Position numbers and translations under genes: made by a program | Notes under the pieces: generated by a model | What the model was told of the DNA's origin: nothing | What the model saw: the letters and a program-made list of their open reading frames with translations, nothing else | Database searches by the model: none | Source of the DNA: Citrus sinensis | Lineage: Eukaryota; Streptophyta; Magnoliopsida; Sapindales; Rutaceae | Direction of reading: 5' to 3' | Assembly: GCF_022201045.2 (NCBI RefSeq) | Contig: NC_068564.1 | Coordinates: 26,875,001 to 26,939,000 of the forward strand | Length of the DNA stretch: 64,000 nt | Shown: positions 1 to 12,903 of the stretch, in pieces | Layout: every line of letters begins with the position of its first letter | Position numbering within the stretch: position 1 is the first letter of the stretch

Positions 1-782
1 AGATTGTGACAAAATTAAATTTCCTTCTCTTGTTTGTCTTGTCTGGAGTGCATGAGCATGTGAAAATTCTAGTGATATTCGGGTGATTTTGACGCATTTT
101 CGTAAGCAAGAATCGTGGGGGCATTGGAATATTCAAGTCCTGAAGCATTATCCCTTTGGGTGCCAGCAAGCAATCCATGCCATTTAAAATCTGCCACATA
201 ATATGATGATTGATCAATCGTGTTTTATTGGAGAAAAAAATTGGAAAAAAAAAAGAAAAAGGTTTTGTTTCCGGGCCACAAATCAATACCAATATGTGAT
301 AAGAAAAGATACTAGGAAGAGACCTTGGGATCAACCTTTCAAAAGTTACTTAGCTAGGAAGAGACCTTGGGATCATCCTTTCAAAAGTTACTTACTTAGC
401 TAAAAAAATTAATTTACTTGTTAATATTAAAATTTAAAATTTATTTTAACAGAGAAATTAAGAGAGAAAAAAGACTAACAGTAACAGGGAATCCTTAACC
501 TTCATTTTAATATGTAATTAATGTTAATCATTCATTCAAAGAGTTCTAAATAGAGAATGCAGGGTGGAAAAAGTGGCTGTGGAGTACATGGGAATTGAAT
601 CATCCTAGAACGACGACGTTTTTTCCCTTTTTTTCATTTCTTCCCCGCTCTTTGACATAAAACAAATCGAAAGAAAAAGTTAATGTCAATGAGTCCAATA
701 ATTAAGCAAGACAAAAGAAGAAAGATTACGAAACTGGAGTGATCTGTTTGTTTCTCCCACCTTCAAAAATTCAATCTCAATT
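1..782. other. Upstream region of the secreted protein gene
   Basis: AT-rich DNA with no convincing coding exon. The short open frame at 203-403 is low-complexity and lies over a tandem repeat, so I do not call it. The region just before the ATG at 783 is the likely 5' leader and promoter of the following gene, but I see no motif that fixes the transcription start. Confidence 0.5.
312..395. repeat. Two-copy 42-bp tandem repeat
   Basis: Two adjacent copies of a 42-base unit (312-353 and 354-395) that begins with CTAGGAAGAGACCTTGGGAT. They differ at only a few positions, so the duplication looks fairly recent. Confidence 0.85.
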
Positions 783-3700
783 ATGCTTCCAGCGTCATCG
801 TCATTATCTTCGCTTTCTAATTCTCTAACGCTACTACTCTTAATCTGCACACTATTACTAACGAGCCCATCGAATGCACTGAAATACCCATTTCACCCTC
901 GGGACATTCTGCCTGTGTTGCCTCGGCAGGTGTCATGGCCAATTTTGAACGCTCTCAACGGCGCAGCAGACTTGCTTCCGGCATTCGTGGGCTCTGCCTC
1001 GGACCAAACCGGCACCGTGGAATGGAAAGGCGCCTGTTTTTACCAGAACCAAGCTTGGATGGAGTTCCATAACAAGTCTGGGAGCGAGTTTGGTGGTGGC
1101 ACCCTTCATATCAAGGTCCTTTTTTTAATTATTAAACATCTTTTTCATATAATTGCTTTTATGCTTATTTGAGAACTTCTTCGTTGCTGAGTGCCTTTTA
1201 GTTTCCTTTTTTCTTTTGTGTTCTTTTGAAGTTTATTGCTTAACTTGAGCTGTTTTGCCATTCATATTTTGTTCTAAGGATGAAAATTTGAATTTTGAGG
1301 TTCATTTCTTGGAAATTTGGCATGTGGGTTTTTTATTTTACTTTTAAAAATTTGTTCTTTCTGTAGTTATCTGATTATTTTGAGGATATTTGGGAGAGTG
1401 GGATTTGGTTTAGTTCAATTTTTGGGTTAATGATCATTTTTTATTTAAAAACTGTGTAGTTGTGGGTGGTTTTCTGACGATTCTGTCTGGTCTAACGGAA
1501 GTCCGGAACATTGGTTATTGAAAAGTTAATTTCATTTTTGAATTTGAGCTGTTTCTTTATTGAGGAAGTTTAGGACTGTTGGGTAGCTTTGTAGATGGTG
1601 ACTTCTGGAGCTAGTATTGAAGGATTTTTGAAGGGATTGCGATAGGTTAGATGATGTTTGAACAGATATTTTGCCCTGTTAAGGAAAATGTGGATACTTC
1701 TTTTCCTTCCTAAACAAAATCAAATACGTGAATTTTTGCTTGTGACTAGCAATTTTTCTTGAGAATTTTGATTTATGTCGTACTGATGGTTCCTGTCATG
1801 ATCGATTCATAATATCAAGACATAGGCATCATCTTTAAGGGGTGTACGTTTAAAGCTACTATCAAACTTCTTTTCTCATATTTATGCTATATGGAAGTTC
1901 AATAATTTTACTACTACAGTTTCCTATGTGATGAGCTGGACAATTGGTTGTTACAATTTTTGGTACTCTGAAGTTTGTAAAAGAGTTCTTTCCGTTCATA
2001 TCCAGGTTAGTGATGCTCATAGTTGGACATGCATGGATCTTTATGTTTTTGCAACTCCATACCGCGTGACGTGGGATTATTATTTTTTGTCCCGGGAGCA
2101 TACATTGGAATTCAATGAGTGGGAAGGGAAACTTGAGTATGAATATGTAAGTAGCCACTTTCCTTAATTTCAGGACTTACCTTAGGTATTAGATGCTATC
2201 GAAGCATACATTATTTTCTGTTTGTATTTTTTATTTTTATTTTTTCAGGTCAAAAACAAGGGAGTTTCCATTTTCCTCATGCAAGCTGGGATGCTAGGAA
2301 CCCTTGAAGCACTGTGGGATGTATTTCCTCTATTTACTAATACTGGATGGGGTGAGAACTCCAATATCGGGTTTCTCAAGAAGCACATGGGAGCTTCCTT
2401 CGAACAACGTCCTGAGCCCTGGTTTACTAATGTCACTGTTGAAGAAATTCATTCTGGAGATTTCCTGGCAGTATCAAAAATCCGTGGACGTTGGGGTGGT
2501 TTTGAGACATTGGAGAAGTGGGTGACGGGAGCTTATGCTGGTCATACTGCTGTTTGCTTAAGGGATTCTGAGGGGAAGCTATGGGTTGGTGAATCAGGAC
2601 ATGAAAATGATGAGGTGAAGCTCACTGACTTGCTAACTTGTTGTGATAGTATGGAGCTGATAGTCCAGAGATTTCTATTAATTTTTTAGGAGACAACAAA
2701 TATAGCAAATCTTTTTCTTATTTTCTTGTCATCGGAAACTATTATTTCACTCTTGGACAGCCTATTCTAAAGTATAAGTAGGATTTAAGTATTGTTTTTA
2801 GAAAGTTTTAGTGTACTAGATGTTTTGGGATTATTTGAAATCAGAGGAGCTTATTAATCTAGCACAGGGCCAGTTCTGTAGTTCTGTGCAAGTAAACCAT
2901 GATTGGAATTGTTGTTCTGTGCAAGTAAATCAGAGGAGCTTATTAAGGCAGAAATTGTGCTTCAATTTGTCTGTTTCAATTTATTTGTTGTTTTACTTTT
3001 TGGCTTGGCAGGGACAAGATATTATTGCTATATTACCATGGGATGAGTGGTGGGATTTTGAGGTGAACAAGGATGATTCCAACCCCCATATTGCATTGCT
3101 TCCTTTGCACCCAGATATGCGAGCTAAATTTAATGAGACTGCTGCTTGGGAGTATGCATTAAGCATGGATGGAAAACCATACGGATATCATAACATGATA
3201 TTTAGCTGGATAGACACCAGAAGTGGCAACTATCCACCCCCTTTGGATGCTCATCTGGTAGTTATTATCTCTGGAGCTATCTATAATTTTCCCTAAGTTT
3301 TCCACAATATTGTTGTTGTGATATTATTGCAAATCTTTTTATTTCAATTGTTTTTTTCAAAAAAATTTAGCATTTGATTTTTCTTTCCTGGGTGGTGCTC
3401 CAAAATTGGTCAAGCTAGAGCCTTTTGTTTCTTTCTTCAAAATTTGGGTAGTATTTAGTACTACCCAAATTTTGATGCTATGAAATACTTGATTGGTATA
3501 AAATTAGAAAAATGCACCATGCAACCCCGTTTTTTACACCCTGAATTTCTAAATGTTGCACTTGACCGGTATGATGGTGCCTATAATTTTGGTTTTGCTG
3601 TGTGTTCCCTGCGTGAGTTCAGTTGTTTTTGATGCAGTGAAGAAGGTTGCTAAGGTTTTAGGTTCTGATCGATACCTTTCTGGTCCTTCCAGGTTGCTTC

Positions 3701-5061
3701 TGGTATGACAATGTGGAACCACATACAGCCTGCATATGCTGCTAACATGTGGAATGAAGCCTTAAACAAGCGACTTGGAACGGAGGTACTATAAAGATAT
3801 GTTTCACCATTTTTCATTTAATGCTTCTCGAGGTATAGTTTATTGAATATGGTTATCATGGTGTTTCCTTGCATAGAAGATTGAAAACAATGCTATTCAG
3901 TTTGTGATCCTTGTATCTGATTGATGAAATAGTATCTGCATTGATCATATGCTTTCCTCTGTTTGAATCTGGGGACTGAAGTGTTTCATCTGACCTTATG
4001 AAAAATTTATCACCTGGCCGTTCATGAGTCGCACCAAGTATACCTCATGAGACAATCGTGGACGATATGGCTTAATGTTATCCACCTGGCTCTGGTATTA
4101 CAATTAGAAAGCTATAGCCTAGAGAATCTTTGGACTATTATAGTGTTTTTGTCATTGGAAATAATGTTAAGTAAGCAAAATCATTATAGATATATAATTT
4201 GTTATCAATACTATTGAGTAGCTAATGTAGTTTTGTTTGACGCAGGGTCTTGATCTTCCTGATATATTAGTAGAAACTGAAAGGCGTGGAACACCGTTTG
4301 ATGAACTGCTCACAATTCCTGAGCAGGATGATTGGATTTACAGTGATGGGAAGTCGACATCATGTGTTGCCTTTGTTCTTGAAATGTACAAGGAGGCAGG
4401 ATTATTTGATCCAATTGGTAGCTCTATTCAAGTCACTGAGTTTACGGTGAGTTTGTCAAGAGTAATTCATCTCTGCTTCATTTAATGAAGTCTCTGCATT
4501 GCATTTTCGGGCTACTTTGTCAGATTACAATATTATTTATATATTTCTATCACAATAATACACCTAGGATCTATGTACCCACCCATTCCACCTAAAGCAA
4601 GAGTGGAGATGTTGAATTGTTTGCCTAGTAGAGAATGTAAATGTATAATCCACAACTTAAATGGTCAGAATTTTTTAATTAAAGCATTGTCTTCGGCTAA
4701 GAAAACATTCCAAGTGAGATGGATGATTTCTGTTTAACATGCATTAAAGAAATTGAAAATGAACAAATACTGTAAAGGTACAAATCTATTCATATTGTGA
4801 TATTGTGGATAATTTTGGCTAATCCATTTTTTGTTGAAAATGCAGATTAAAGATGCCTACTCACTCAGGTTTTTTGAGAACAATTCAAGCCGCCTACCTA
4901 AGTGGTGCAATGATGCAGACACTGTGAAGCTTCCTTACTGCCAGATCCGGGGAAAGTATCGAATGGAGTTACCTGGTTATAATGTCTTGGACCCATATCC
5001 CCACATGAATGAAAGGTGTCCATCTATGCCCCCGAAATACTCCAGGACAGCTAACTGCTGA
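783..5061 (+). CDS. Secreted protein with probable permuted papain fold (YiiX/LRAT-like)
   Basis: Seven exons join in phase 0: 783-1115, 2006-2146, 2249-2614, 3012-3257, 3693-3785, 4246-4446 and 4846-5061, giving 531 residues. Residues 1 to about 32 are a clear signal peptide (long Leu run, then SPSNA). The middle holds GHTAVCLRDSEGKLWVGESG, with His about 257 and Glu about 273, and the C-terminal part holds STSCVAFV, with Cys about 433. A His-strand motif before a Cys-helix motif is the order found in circularly permuted NlpC/P60 and papain-like enzymes such as YiiX and LRAT. This suggests a secreted or endomembrane thiol hydrolase or acyltransferase; the substrate is unknown. Plant homologues are conserved, and I recall generic or inconsistent labels for them. 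The first ATG is chosen because it supplies the signal peptide. The gene model is firm, the enzyme class is inference. Confidence 0.8.
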
Positions 5062-5499
5062 ACAGCACCAATTCTTCTACTGGAATCTCTGAAATCACCA
5101 TAGTTTCCGTACCAGGGTTTTGTGATGTTTTCATGTTTTGTGAGGTACAATGGTTTGGGATCTGCTAAAGGAAAAATTGGTTGATGCCGGATGTAAATAT
5201 GGTGATTAGACTGTAGAATTCAACCCCCGTCACCTATCAAATTGTTGTATAATGTAAATAATAGTAGGTGAATGTACCAAAATTATTTGCCATTCTCTTT
5301 AGAAATAGAGTTTTATGTTGAAATGAGAACGGAAACGATGAACCAGTGTTGTTATCACAGAACAATACATTAGAACAACCTTCGGCATTGATCTTAAATA
5401 GTCTATCCTCCATCTTTATTGAGTGAAATATAAACTAGCCACGCGACCGTGGTCTACCTCCAATTACATAAGCTCGGTTCTATCTTAGTAGCTAGAATC
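5062..5499. other. Convergent 3' intergenic region
   Basis: This is the 3' flank shared by the converging secreted-protein gene and P450 pseudogene. I see AT-rich sequence and no coding, RNA or repeat signal. Confidence 0.5.
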
Positions 5500-7205
5500 T
5501 CACAGTATCTTCTTTGGCGTAATTTGGACGGGCAGCCCTTTAGATGGGAAAGACGTTGGATTTCTGCTGAAAAAATTGTCTGAACAAAGTAGCTTCCATT
5601 TGAAATGAGTAATTAGATAATGAATCGCAACAAGGGTTTCGATCCTGGCAAACTCATATCCTGGACATATCCGAGGTCCTGCTCCAAATGGAACGTAGCA
5701 GTAGGGTGGGATTGATGCTTGATTCTCAAATATGCTGGGATCAAACTTTGATGGTTCTGGGAATATGGTATCATCCATGTGAGTCACGCTCGCAACCCAG
5801 AAAATCTAAACAGGAATCAGCAGAGTATCAGTTGAAGGTATAAATAGAAGCAATGGCAAAGATGATAAAATTGCAGAGAAAAATGAAGGTTCAAGGTTTT
5901 CACTTACTTGCCATCCTTCAGGAATAACGTATCTCCCATACTCGATATCTTTCAAAGCTTTCCTGAAGCCACCAAAGATTGGAGGAAACATCTTGGCAAG
6001 ATCTTCCCATGTTAGGAACTCACCCCTCTGCTTGCCTTTTGCTATCTCTTCCTGTTCTGAAAAATCAAACAAACAAGCATCCTTTGTTTTACTTTTATCA
6101 CATTTTTCTCTTTAGCTATGCACTGAATGATCTAATGGTTAAGCTGCAGAACAATTTGTTAACCTTTGCTCGCCTTGGACCTAAGTCTCCAAAGAAGAAT
6201 GATTAGAATCATTTACAATAAGATGACATCAGCATTTAATATAGAATCTTAAGGTTAAGGGAGGGTTAAAAGAGGTGAGTTTAGTGTAAAATACCCTGAA
6301 GTACAGCTGCGTAAACGGCAGGGTCATTAGCAAAAAGACGCATCAGGAAAGTAATTAAGATAGCTGAAGTGTCATGCCCTGCAACCATAACAAGCATCAC
6401 ATTGTGCACAATTTCATCATCGGAAATCAATACTTCATTCTCCTCGTTTTAAACGGCAAGTTAACTGGGACCGCCCAAGCTCCTTTTATCATGTCTTGAA
6501 GTCCTCCAAGAAATTGATCTCTTTGCTTTCCCCTCTCAAGTCCGAATAGAAATGAACATATTATGTTGAATGTGAGAGTCTTCATCAGGGGCAACACCTA
6601 TTAACAACAAAAGTCTAGCTCATATGATGTTTATCTTAGTGATTAGAACAATTTCAGTGCTTCATTTCCTGCGGAAAACAAACTTTTGGGAAGCATAAAG
6701 CCACCAACATTACCGTGACCTGTTCCTTCCCTTGCCGGTGAAACTCAATGTGCTGCCTGATTTCTCCATCAATCTTCCCCACATACTTCTTCAGCGATTC
6801 TGGTTTCAAGAACGACAAAAGTGCATCTCTAACACGCCTGTGATCTTGTCCGGTTAGGTTAAGCAAGCTCCGATCACCCAAAATCAGTGTGATTGCCTGT
6901 GTTTGTTGGTTACTTATACTATTGCTGTCACTACTGAAGACCAGCTTGTTTGCAGCCTGCCCATGAATGAATATTGTTGGTTTCCCGAAGAGGTTTAGCT
7001 TTGATATGGGGTCGTACTTTCTTGCTCTTAGCTCTAGCCATTGTTCTGCAGTGTTGGATCGAATGGCGTGGAGAAAGGCGAGGCTCTGGCCTATTATGGG
7101 TATTCCTAGTGAACCTGGAGGGAGCCCTTTTGCTGACGATCTTCTCCTGGTCAGGAGAAGGAAAATAGGAAAGACCAGAAGGAAGATGATCAACAAGGCA
7201 ATCAT
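5500..7205 (-). pseudogene. CYP716-like cytochrome P450 pseudogene
   Basis: Four exons, on the minus strand, are recognisable: 7205-6714, 6597-6295, 6056-5908 and 5805-5500. The N-terminus has a membrane anchor (IALLIIFLLVFPIFLLL) and the proline hinge LPPGSLGIPIIG. Exon 2 has the I-helix VAGHDTS and exon 4 has the PEPSKFDP motif and heme loop FGAGPRICPG. The best family match by eye is CYP716 (triterpenoid oxidases). Two lesions show it is dead. In exon 2 the text jumps from VPVNLPF to the residues just before the I-helix, about 30 codons are missing and the frame changes. In exon 3 LTWEDLAKM is followed directly by FPPIFGGFRKA, so about 12 codons including the K-helix ExxR are gone. All splice sites still look usable, so inactivation appears recent. 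Confidence 0.85.
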
Positions 7206-8836
7206 GTTCTGTAGGTGTAAGAGATGGGGAAAGATTAACTATTAAGCGCGAGAGGCTTAATAGATGGTCATTCAACAGATGACAGGCTATCTAGAAGTCT
7301 AGAATCAATAATTCAGATATAATTACTTCAGTCCCTTTTGCTTTTATCTCAGTTGGGATTCTCCTCCCTTTTAGATTCGAGATGCCTTTGAAAGGTTTTT
7401 GAAAATGTGTTCCGCCAGCAGACTACCAATTATTTGTAACATATTGCAGACTCTTTCCGCTGAGAAATTATAGAATATCTCTGATATATTACAATTAATT
7501 GATGGATACATGACATGTGTAGTTAAATTTAATATAACCACCACATTTATGATGGTTTTTCAAAATAAATGCACACATGTAATAGTATCATTTGTTTATT
7601 ATATGGCTGATATAGTACCTCGAATAAAATTTGAGAAAGGAAGTTACTACACTTTCTTATGTATTCATATTTTCTCTCCAGCATTATTTACCCAAAAAAA
7701 AAATTTCTTCTCTGGTCATCGTCTTCATCTACTTCTCTTTTTTTATTACTAGCATCTTCTCTTCTTCTTTCTAGCCACTTAAGATATATTTAACATGCTC
7801 TCATTTTCTCTTTCTTCTTCCCTCAAAATTAAAGATAGTCACTCAAGGTATATTTTACATTAATTTTATTGAGATTGACAAAAGACAATCCGATATTATT
7901 GAAAATGAATTTGAATTCATATGAATGACTCTTAAAGTTGGATTCAGGCACAATCCAACTTCTAATGAAGTAGAATTTCGAGACTATACAAGTGTTTTAT
8001 TTAGTTTATAATTACTTTGTAGGCTTCTCCAAAACTAAAACTTTTCGTTTTTAGGTGAAATTTAATGTGTGTTTATGAAAAATTTAACAGACATGTTCCT
8101 TATTAAGGTTATTCATTTTATCCTAAACACTATTCAGCAATTACAAGATTAAAAGATTACAAAACTATTTAAAAAGTAAATTTTACTATGAGATGTAGTT
8201 TAAACAAAGAGAGAGATATATAAAACAGTTAGCAATTGATAAGGGGGAGAAAAAAAAAATTAAATGAATTAAAAGTCTTCCCTTATAATAAATCTTAATC
8301 ATTCATTATCCAATAATCTAGTGGTCAAAAATTGTGCCTCCTCAACTTGCCCCTCTATACATACACACACACCATGGTGGCCTCAACAATTGTCTTCGAC
8401 GGGCCTGTCCCAGTGGCTTCAAGATTTTATTTAACTACAAGGGATTCATATAAGAAGATATTGGAAAATTATTAAATTATTATTATTGTTGTTGCCGTTT
8501 ATGTCTGTTTTGTAAGATGTCACGTATCTGAATGGTAGAGTCAACTTGATTATTCGAATATTATAGAATATTTTAATTTTGCTAGGTCAACTATGATAGG
8601 TATGACATAGGATATGATGATGAACATTTCAAAGAGGGAATTACAATCCAACCCAAAAACTTTCCTCATAGATTCTATATTTTCTCATGTAGGCGTTTGT
8701 TTGCAGAACCAAAAATAAAAGAAAATGAGAACGTGCAACAAAGTTATCAGAACAAAACCAATCTTGCTGAGAAACTGTTTTTGTTTCATCCTCAAAGACA
8801 AGCCATATTGTTTCTCATGCACAAAGCTAAGGAATA
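7206..8836. other. Intergenic region
   Basis: AT-rich sequence upstream of the P450 pseudogene and downstream of the first FAX-like gene. No coding region longer than low-complexity open frames is supported. A TCTAGTGGTCAAA-like word near 8320 may be a SINE remnant, but it is too weak to call. Confidence 0.4.
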
Positions 8837-11800
8837 TATTCTAATACATTTTTTGTTCAAGAAAGTAAAATCTTACAACAGATGAATCTGCATTTCTGTA
8901 ATCTCATCACATCTTTTCGTATTAGTCTTATAAAAGATCCTCAGATCAAATCACTCAGCCTTGGCTGGAATATGGTTGCCACCGGTCGCAATTTTGTACA
9001 GATAGAACCCGGTCATGAGGGCACTGCAAGAAAACAGATGCTAGAGTTTAGCTATTAAACATCAAAATCAATGTTTAACCCGGGATTAAACTAAATAACA
9101 TGCAGCTATTAAGAAATAATTGATGAAATAGCTAATTTAAAAGATTTCTAATAGCACCAATAAAGGTCTGATCTTTTAATATTTAAAGAAGCACATGCAT
9201 GGAGTGGAATTGGTTATTTCATAATCACTGAAAAACTTTAATAAAGCAGCAGGGGTCAAACTTCTTTTCGGTCCTAACAAATGATTGGTAGTATAGCAGC
9301 ATGAGTGCATTCAGAGAGCATGAACTTAAGATGCCACAAGCTCTCATAAAGTCCTTTTTGTCTAAAATCCTTTTTGCCAAGCACACGATACAAGAATCTA
9401 CATATCCAAAATACAACTGCAGATATTGTATGGCTCACAGGAACATCAAAATTAACATCAATGTGAAGGTTGAGAAGTTAAACGAATGAATAAAAACTAA
9501 TTTTCTTTCCAAGTTCCACTATGGCCAGTTAATGCTAAAGTAGCCTTCAGTTATGCAGTGTTTCGAATGGGTTAAAAGATACTGTCAATCCGTCATGTTA
9601 TGTATAGTATTGCTCGCAACTAGAATATGGCAATCATCATTTAATGTATAACCAGGATTGGGAATATCCTCCGTATGAGAATTAAGAACAAAGAAGAAGC
9701 CAGACACATCTTCAATTTACCTGATCCCAGCAACAATACCAGCTGGCATAACCTTAGAGGTTTCCATATATCGCTGTGCCATGACCACAGTCAGTACAGC
9801 TGCGCAAACTGTATCAACAGCATAAAACTCAGCACGAAATCGAAATTCTTGCATTATTGCACCAAAAGAAGAAAGACAGCCAAAAAGAAAAAAATTGTGA
9901 AACAAAAAAATTAGCCAAAATATCAAATTTTCTGACCTCTAATGTTCAAAATTTCACTCATTTACTTATGAATCACTGAAATCTACTTTTACGCGCAAAC
10001 TGTAACAACAGCATAAAACTCAGCACTAAATCAAAATTCTTACATTATTGCATCAAAAGAAAGAAAGACAACCCAAAAAAAAAGAAAAGAAACAAAAAAT
10101 TAGTCAATATATCAAAATTTCTGACCTCTAATGTTCACAATTTCACTCATTTACTGATGAATCACTTAAATCTATTTTTATGTGCATACTTGACCTTAAT
10201 CATAATTTTTCTCAAACCCATAGATTTCTCTTTTTCTTTTTTCAAAACACCAAGATGGTGAGGTTAAGCCGGACGACCACCTGTAATATAAATCAATCAA
10301 TGAAAAACATAAAGCGGGGACATAAACTAAAACCTCCCAAGAGAAGCAAAAATATCACCATAGATTATAAAGGATCTCTTTTCAGTTTATATGGTTGAAA
10401 ACATAGTCTTGATGCTAAGTTGCCAAGCATTCATTTGCTTGTTTCTCATCCAACTATTGGATTGCCAAATCAAGCAACAATTTTCCACAGGAAAAATTTT
10501 TTAACTCTCACACACACACATTAGTAAAGAACTTCAATAAAGATCAAAACTGAAAGACTCTCTAACAAAGTTACCACCCTGGATCTGCAGAAAGAAAGCT
10601 CAACGCAAAAAGAAGCTAAATAAAAAAAGTCAAAAAAGAAGACCAAAAAAAAAAAAAACGAAAGTTACCAGTCTCAATAACTATAGCAAAGTAAGAGTTT
10701 TTCTTCTTCTCAAAGGCTTTGAGGCTCAAGTAACCAGCCAAAACGAGGAGCAATCCAGTGCCAACACCCCCAGCTAAGGATGCTGTGCTCCCTTTCTTCG
10801 CAAACCCGACAATGCCTCCACCGATAAGGATCAGACCGTACGGGATCGTGAAGCAAAAGTCATGCATTTTCTCCAACTGGGTGTTTGTTTCTCGCGAAAA
10901 TTTTGTGTCAGAAATGGAGAGTTTCTATGAAATCTGCTAATGGCGTGTGGCATTCTTTGGTCAATAGTGTGGTTGGCACGAATTATTTTGGGTTAAAATC
11001 GCAAGCAACCCCTCATATTGCAATTAATTATAATTGGACCCAATGTTTCAGAATTAACTCATAACTCGAGCTAAAGGAAACCCAAGCTATCTTCTTTTCA
11101 CGTACGAGCAGCAGTCGCAAAACTTGACCTTCAAAATTATTTTCTTTTCACCCATGAGTAGCAGCCGCACACACCCATTTGCCTTTCACCCATGAGTTAC
11201 AACTGCACACCCGTGAATTTTTCATGGCACTCGTGGTTATTTTTTATGGATTTATATTTTCATATTTAAATTTGAGAATATGTGTTGGATTGATATTAAA
11301 ATTTTAATTTTTTATTTATATTTATTAAACTTAGAATTAAGTATGTTATGTGAAATTTTAGCATGTTCAATATAAATTTACATATTGAATATTTATAATT
11401 TTAAATATAAGAATCCGTAAAAAAATTTGTCAGGTATCATTATAGATTTTGTAATTGTTAAAACCCACAGTAAATGCGAGTGTGAGTTTAATAATTTAAA
11501 TTTTGTACGAGTGCACGTTTGATAATAACAAATCTACTGCGGGCAATGTGCACTGCCATCCCTAGTCCCAATCCCATGGTTAACCGACTTCTCAACAATT
11601 GACTTTGATTACTTAGATAATCTGATCTTTGTATTTTGAATTTTTGACTAAGTGTTAAGAAGTAAAAATAGAGATGAAGTTTTTTTTTTTTAAGAAAATA
11701 GAAATGAAGTGAATTCCTAATTTGTTCCAATAAATAATTACATCTTATGTTTAAGTTATGAACTACGAACTTTATAATTTCTTAGATAAACATGTAGATT

Positions 11801-11935
11801 CTATTTATTTAAATAAAAAAGAAAGTGTTACAATGAATTGATGTTAGTCCACACTAAAATATTTTAATTTTCTATTGAGACAAATCTTAGAGACCTAAGT
11901 GTATTTTCATATTAATATTTTACATAAAGCTAAAA
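8837..11935. repeat. Segmental duplication, copy 1 (FAX-like gene and flanks)
   Basis: This block aligns with 14274-17370 in the same orientation. It includes the 3' flank, the whole gene, its promoter and about 1 kb beyond. The copies differ by scattered substitutions and by insertions private to one copy: a MITE and a SINE-like segment in copy 2, and roughly 11040-11540 in copy 1. The CT-rich end of the copy 1 insertion (GCCATCCCTAG) resembles a hAT terminus, but I could not pair it with another end. Confidence 0.8.
8951..10867 (-). CDS. TMEM14/FAX-family small membrane protein, copy 1
   Basis: Three exons, on the minus strand: 10867-10669, 9808-9721 and 9023-8951, which give 119 residues. 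The protein starts MHDFCFTIPYGL, has four hydrophobic segments rich in Gly (LILIGGGIVGF, GGVGTGLLLVLAGYL, VCAAVLTVVMA, PAGIVAGI) and ends YKIATGGNHIPAKAE. This is the Tmemb_14 (UPF0136) family, which in plants includes FATTY ACID EXPORT proteins. Members closest to this length (the FAX5-7 type) are thought to act in ER or secretory-pathway membranes in fatty-acid movement. The start is set at the ATG of MHDFC because the upstream in-frame codon that extends the frame is TTG. Intact and probably functional. The second copy lies 5 kb away in the same orientation. Confidence 0.88.
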
Positions 11936-11960
11936 GTGGATATTATTTTTGTGGAATCGA
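10868..11960. other. Promoter side of FAX-like copy 1
   Basis: No gene is supported here. The first 150 bases and the stretch from about 11540 to 11935 align with the promoter side of the second FAX-like copy. The segment between them is an insertion absent from copy 2. Confidence 0.5.
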
Positions 11961-12895
11961 AATGAATCAAACTGAAATTACTTCATTCGGTTCGGTAATG
12001 TACGATCGGTTCATGCAATTTAATTTTGAAATAAAATAAAAAATCCTAATCGGCTAAAATTTAAAAAAATAAATAAATGGTACCCTAATTCTCTAACTGC
12101 CCGCGCCCGGCGCCTCTCTCTCTCCCGCTCACTCTCACTCTCACTCGCACGGTCTCACCGTCTCACTCTCTCAGTCCCACTGCCGTCACTTACGCACCAT
12201 CCACCGCCGGCAATCTTGATTCAATTTTTTTTATCAGCTCGCGGCAGATCGTGATCGTGATTCACAGTCTCACTAGCTCGCGGCAGTGATCGCCATTCAT
12301 CCACTTCGTCGCAGCCTCGTTCAACCGTTACCATCGCGCCGGCCGCCGGAGACTGTGAGTTGTTGACTTCGTTTTTTTTTTTTATAATAGTTCATTAATT
12401 TTTTTCCTTAATTAAATTGTTTGAATTGTGATTCGTACTTTAATTTAATAGATAATAATTTAATTTTGCAGCAGCTTTTTTTTTTTCAAATTGTCTTGAC
12501 TCTGCTTTCTTAATCCACCATTACTTCAAATGATCTGAGCTATTAGTGTATTTAGGGAAAAATTTCTGCAGCTGTTAGTGCATTTATGGTGCTGTACTGC
12601 TGTTCTTAGAATTGATATTACTTATGGATATTTTCCTTTTGGTAATTTCTGTGCTGTAAATTGAATTATGGAAGAATGCTTCTGCTTTTACAGATTTCAA
12701 ATGAAAAAACTATGGTGCTGTTACAGGGTTCAAATGAATTGAATCAATCTACCTAGAGGCAACAAAAATTATAGTGCTGAAATGAATTAAAAAAATATAG
12801 CTTACACCTTAATGATTAAATCAATCTGGAAAAGCAATGTGATTACCCAAGTAATTTTTCTGAATATTTCTGAGATATATTTCCATTTTGTCAGG
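11960..12895 (+). promoter_or_regulatory. Possible hAT-derived leader exon and 5' intron of the MADS gene
   Basis: An AT-rich run containing TTCGGTTCGGTAATG (about 11985) leads into an unusually GC- and CT-rich stretch (12095-12355). That stretch ends in a good splice donor, ACTGTGAGT, at about 12354. A matching acceptor, TTTGTCAG, lies at about 12894, eight bases before the MADS ATG. This looks like a non-coding first exon plus a 5' UTR intron. The same architecture (CGGTTCGGTT repeats, then a GC-rich leader with a donor) appears inside the hAT element at 30839-32091, so the leader may be transposon-derived. Transcript evidence would settle it. Confidence 0.4.
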
Positions 12896-12903
12896 GATTG
12901 GTG

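Noticed and set aside
6931-7275. Open frames of 114, 92 and 64 codons over the P450 N-terminal exon
   Set aside because: They are shadows of the P450 exon in other frames; none has domain content.
10758-10940. Plus-strand frame over the FAX-like first exon (and its twin at 16048-16329)
   Set aside because: Exact antisense shadow of the coding exon, duplicated with it.
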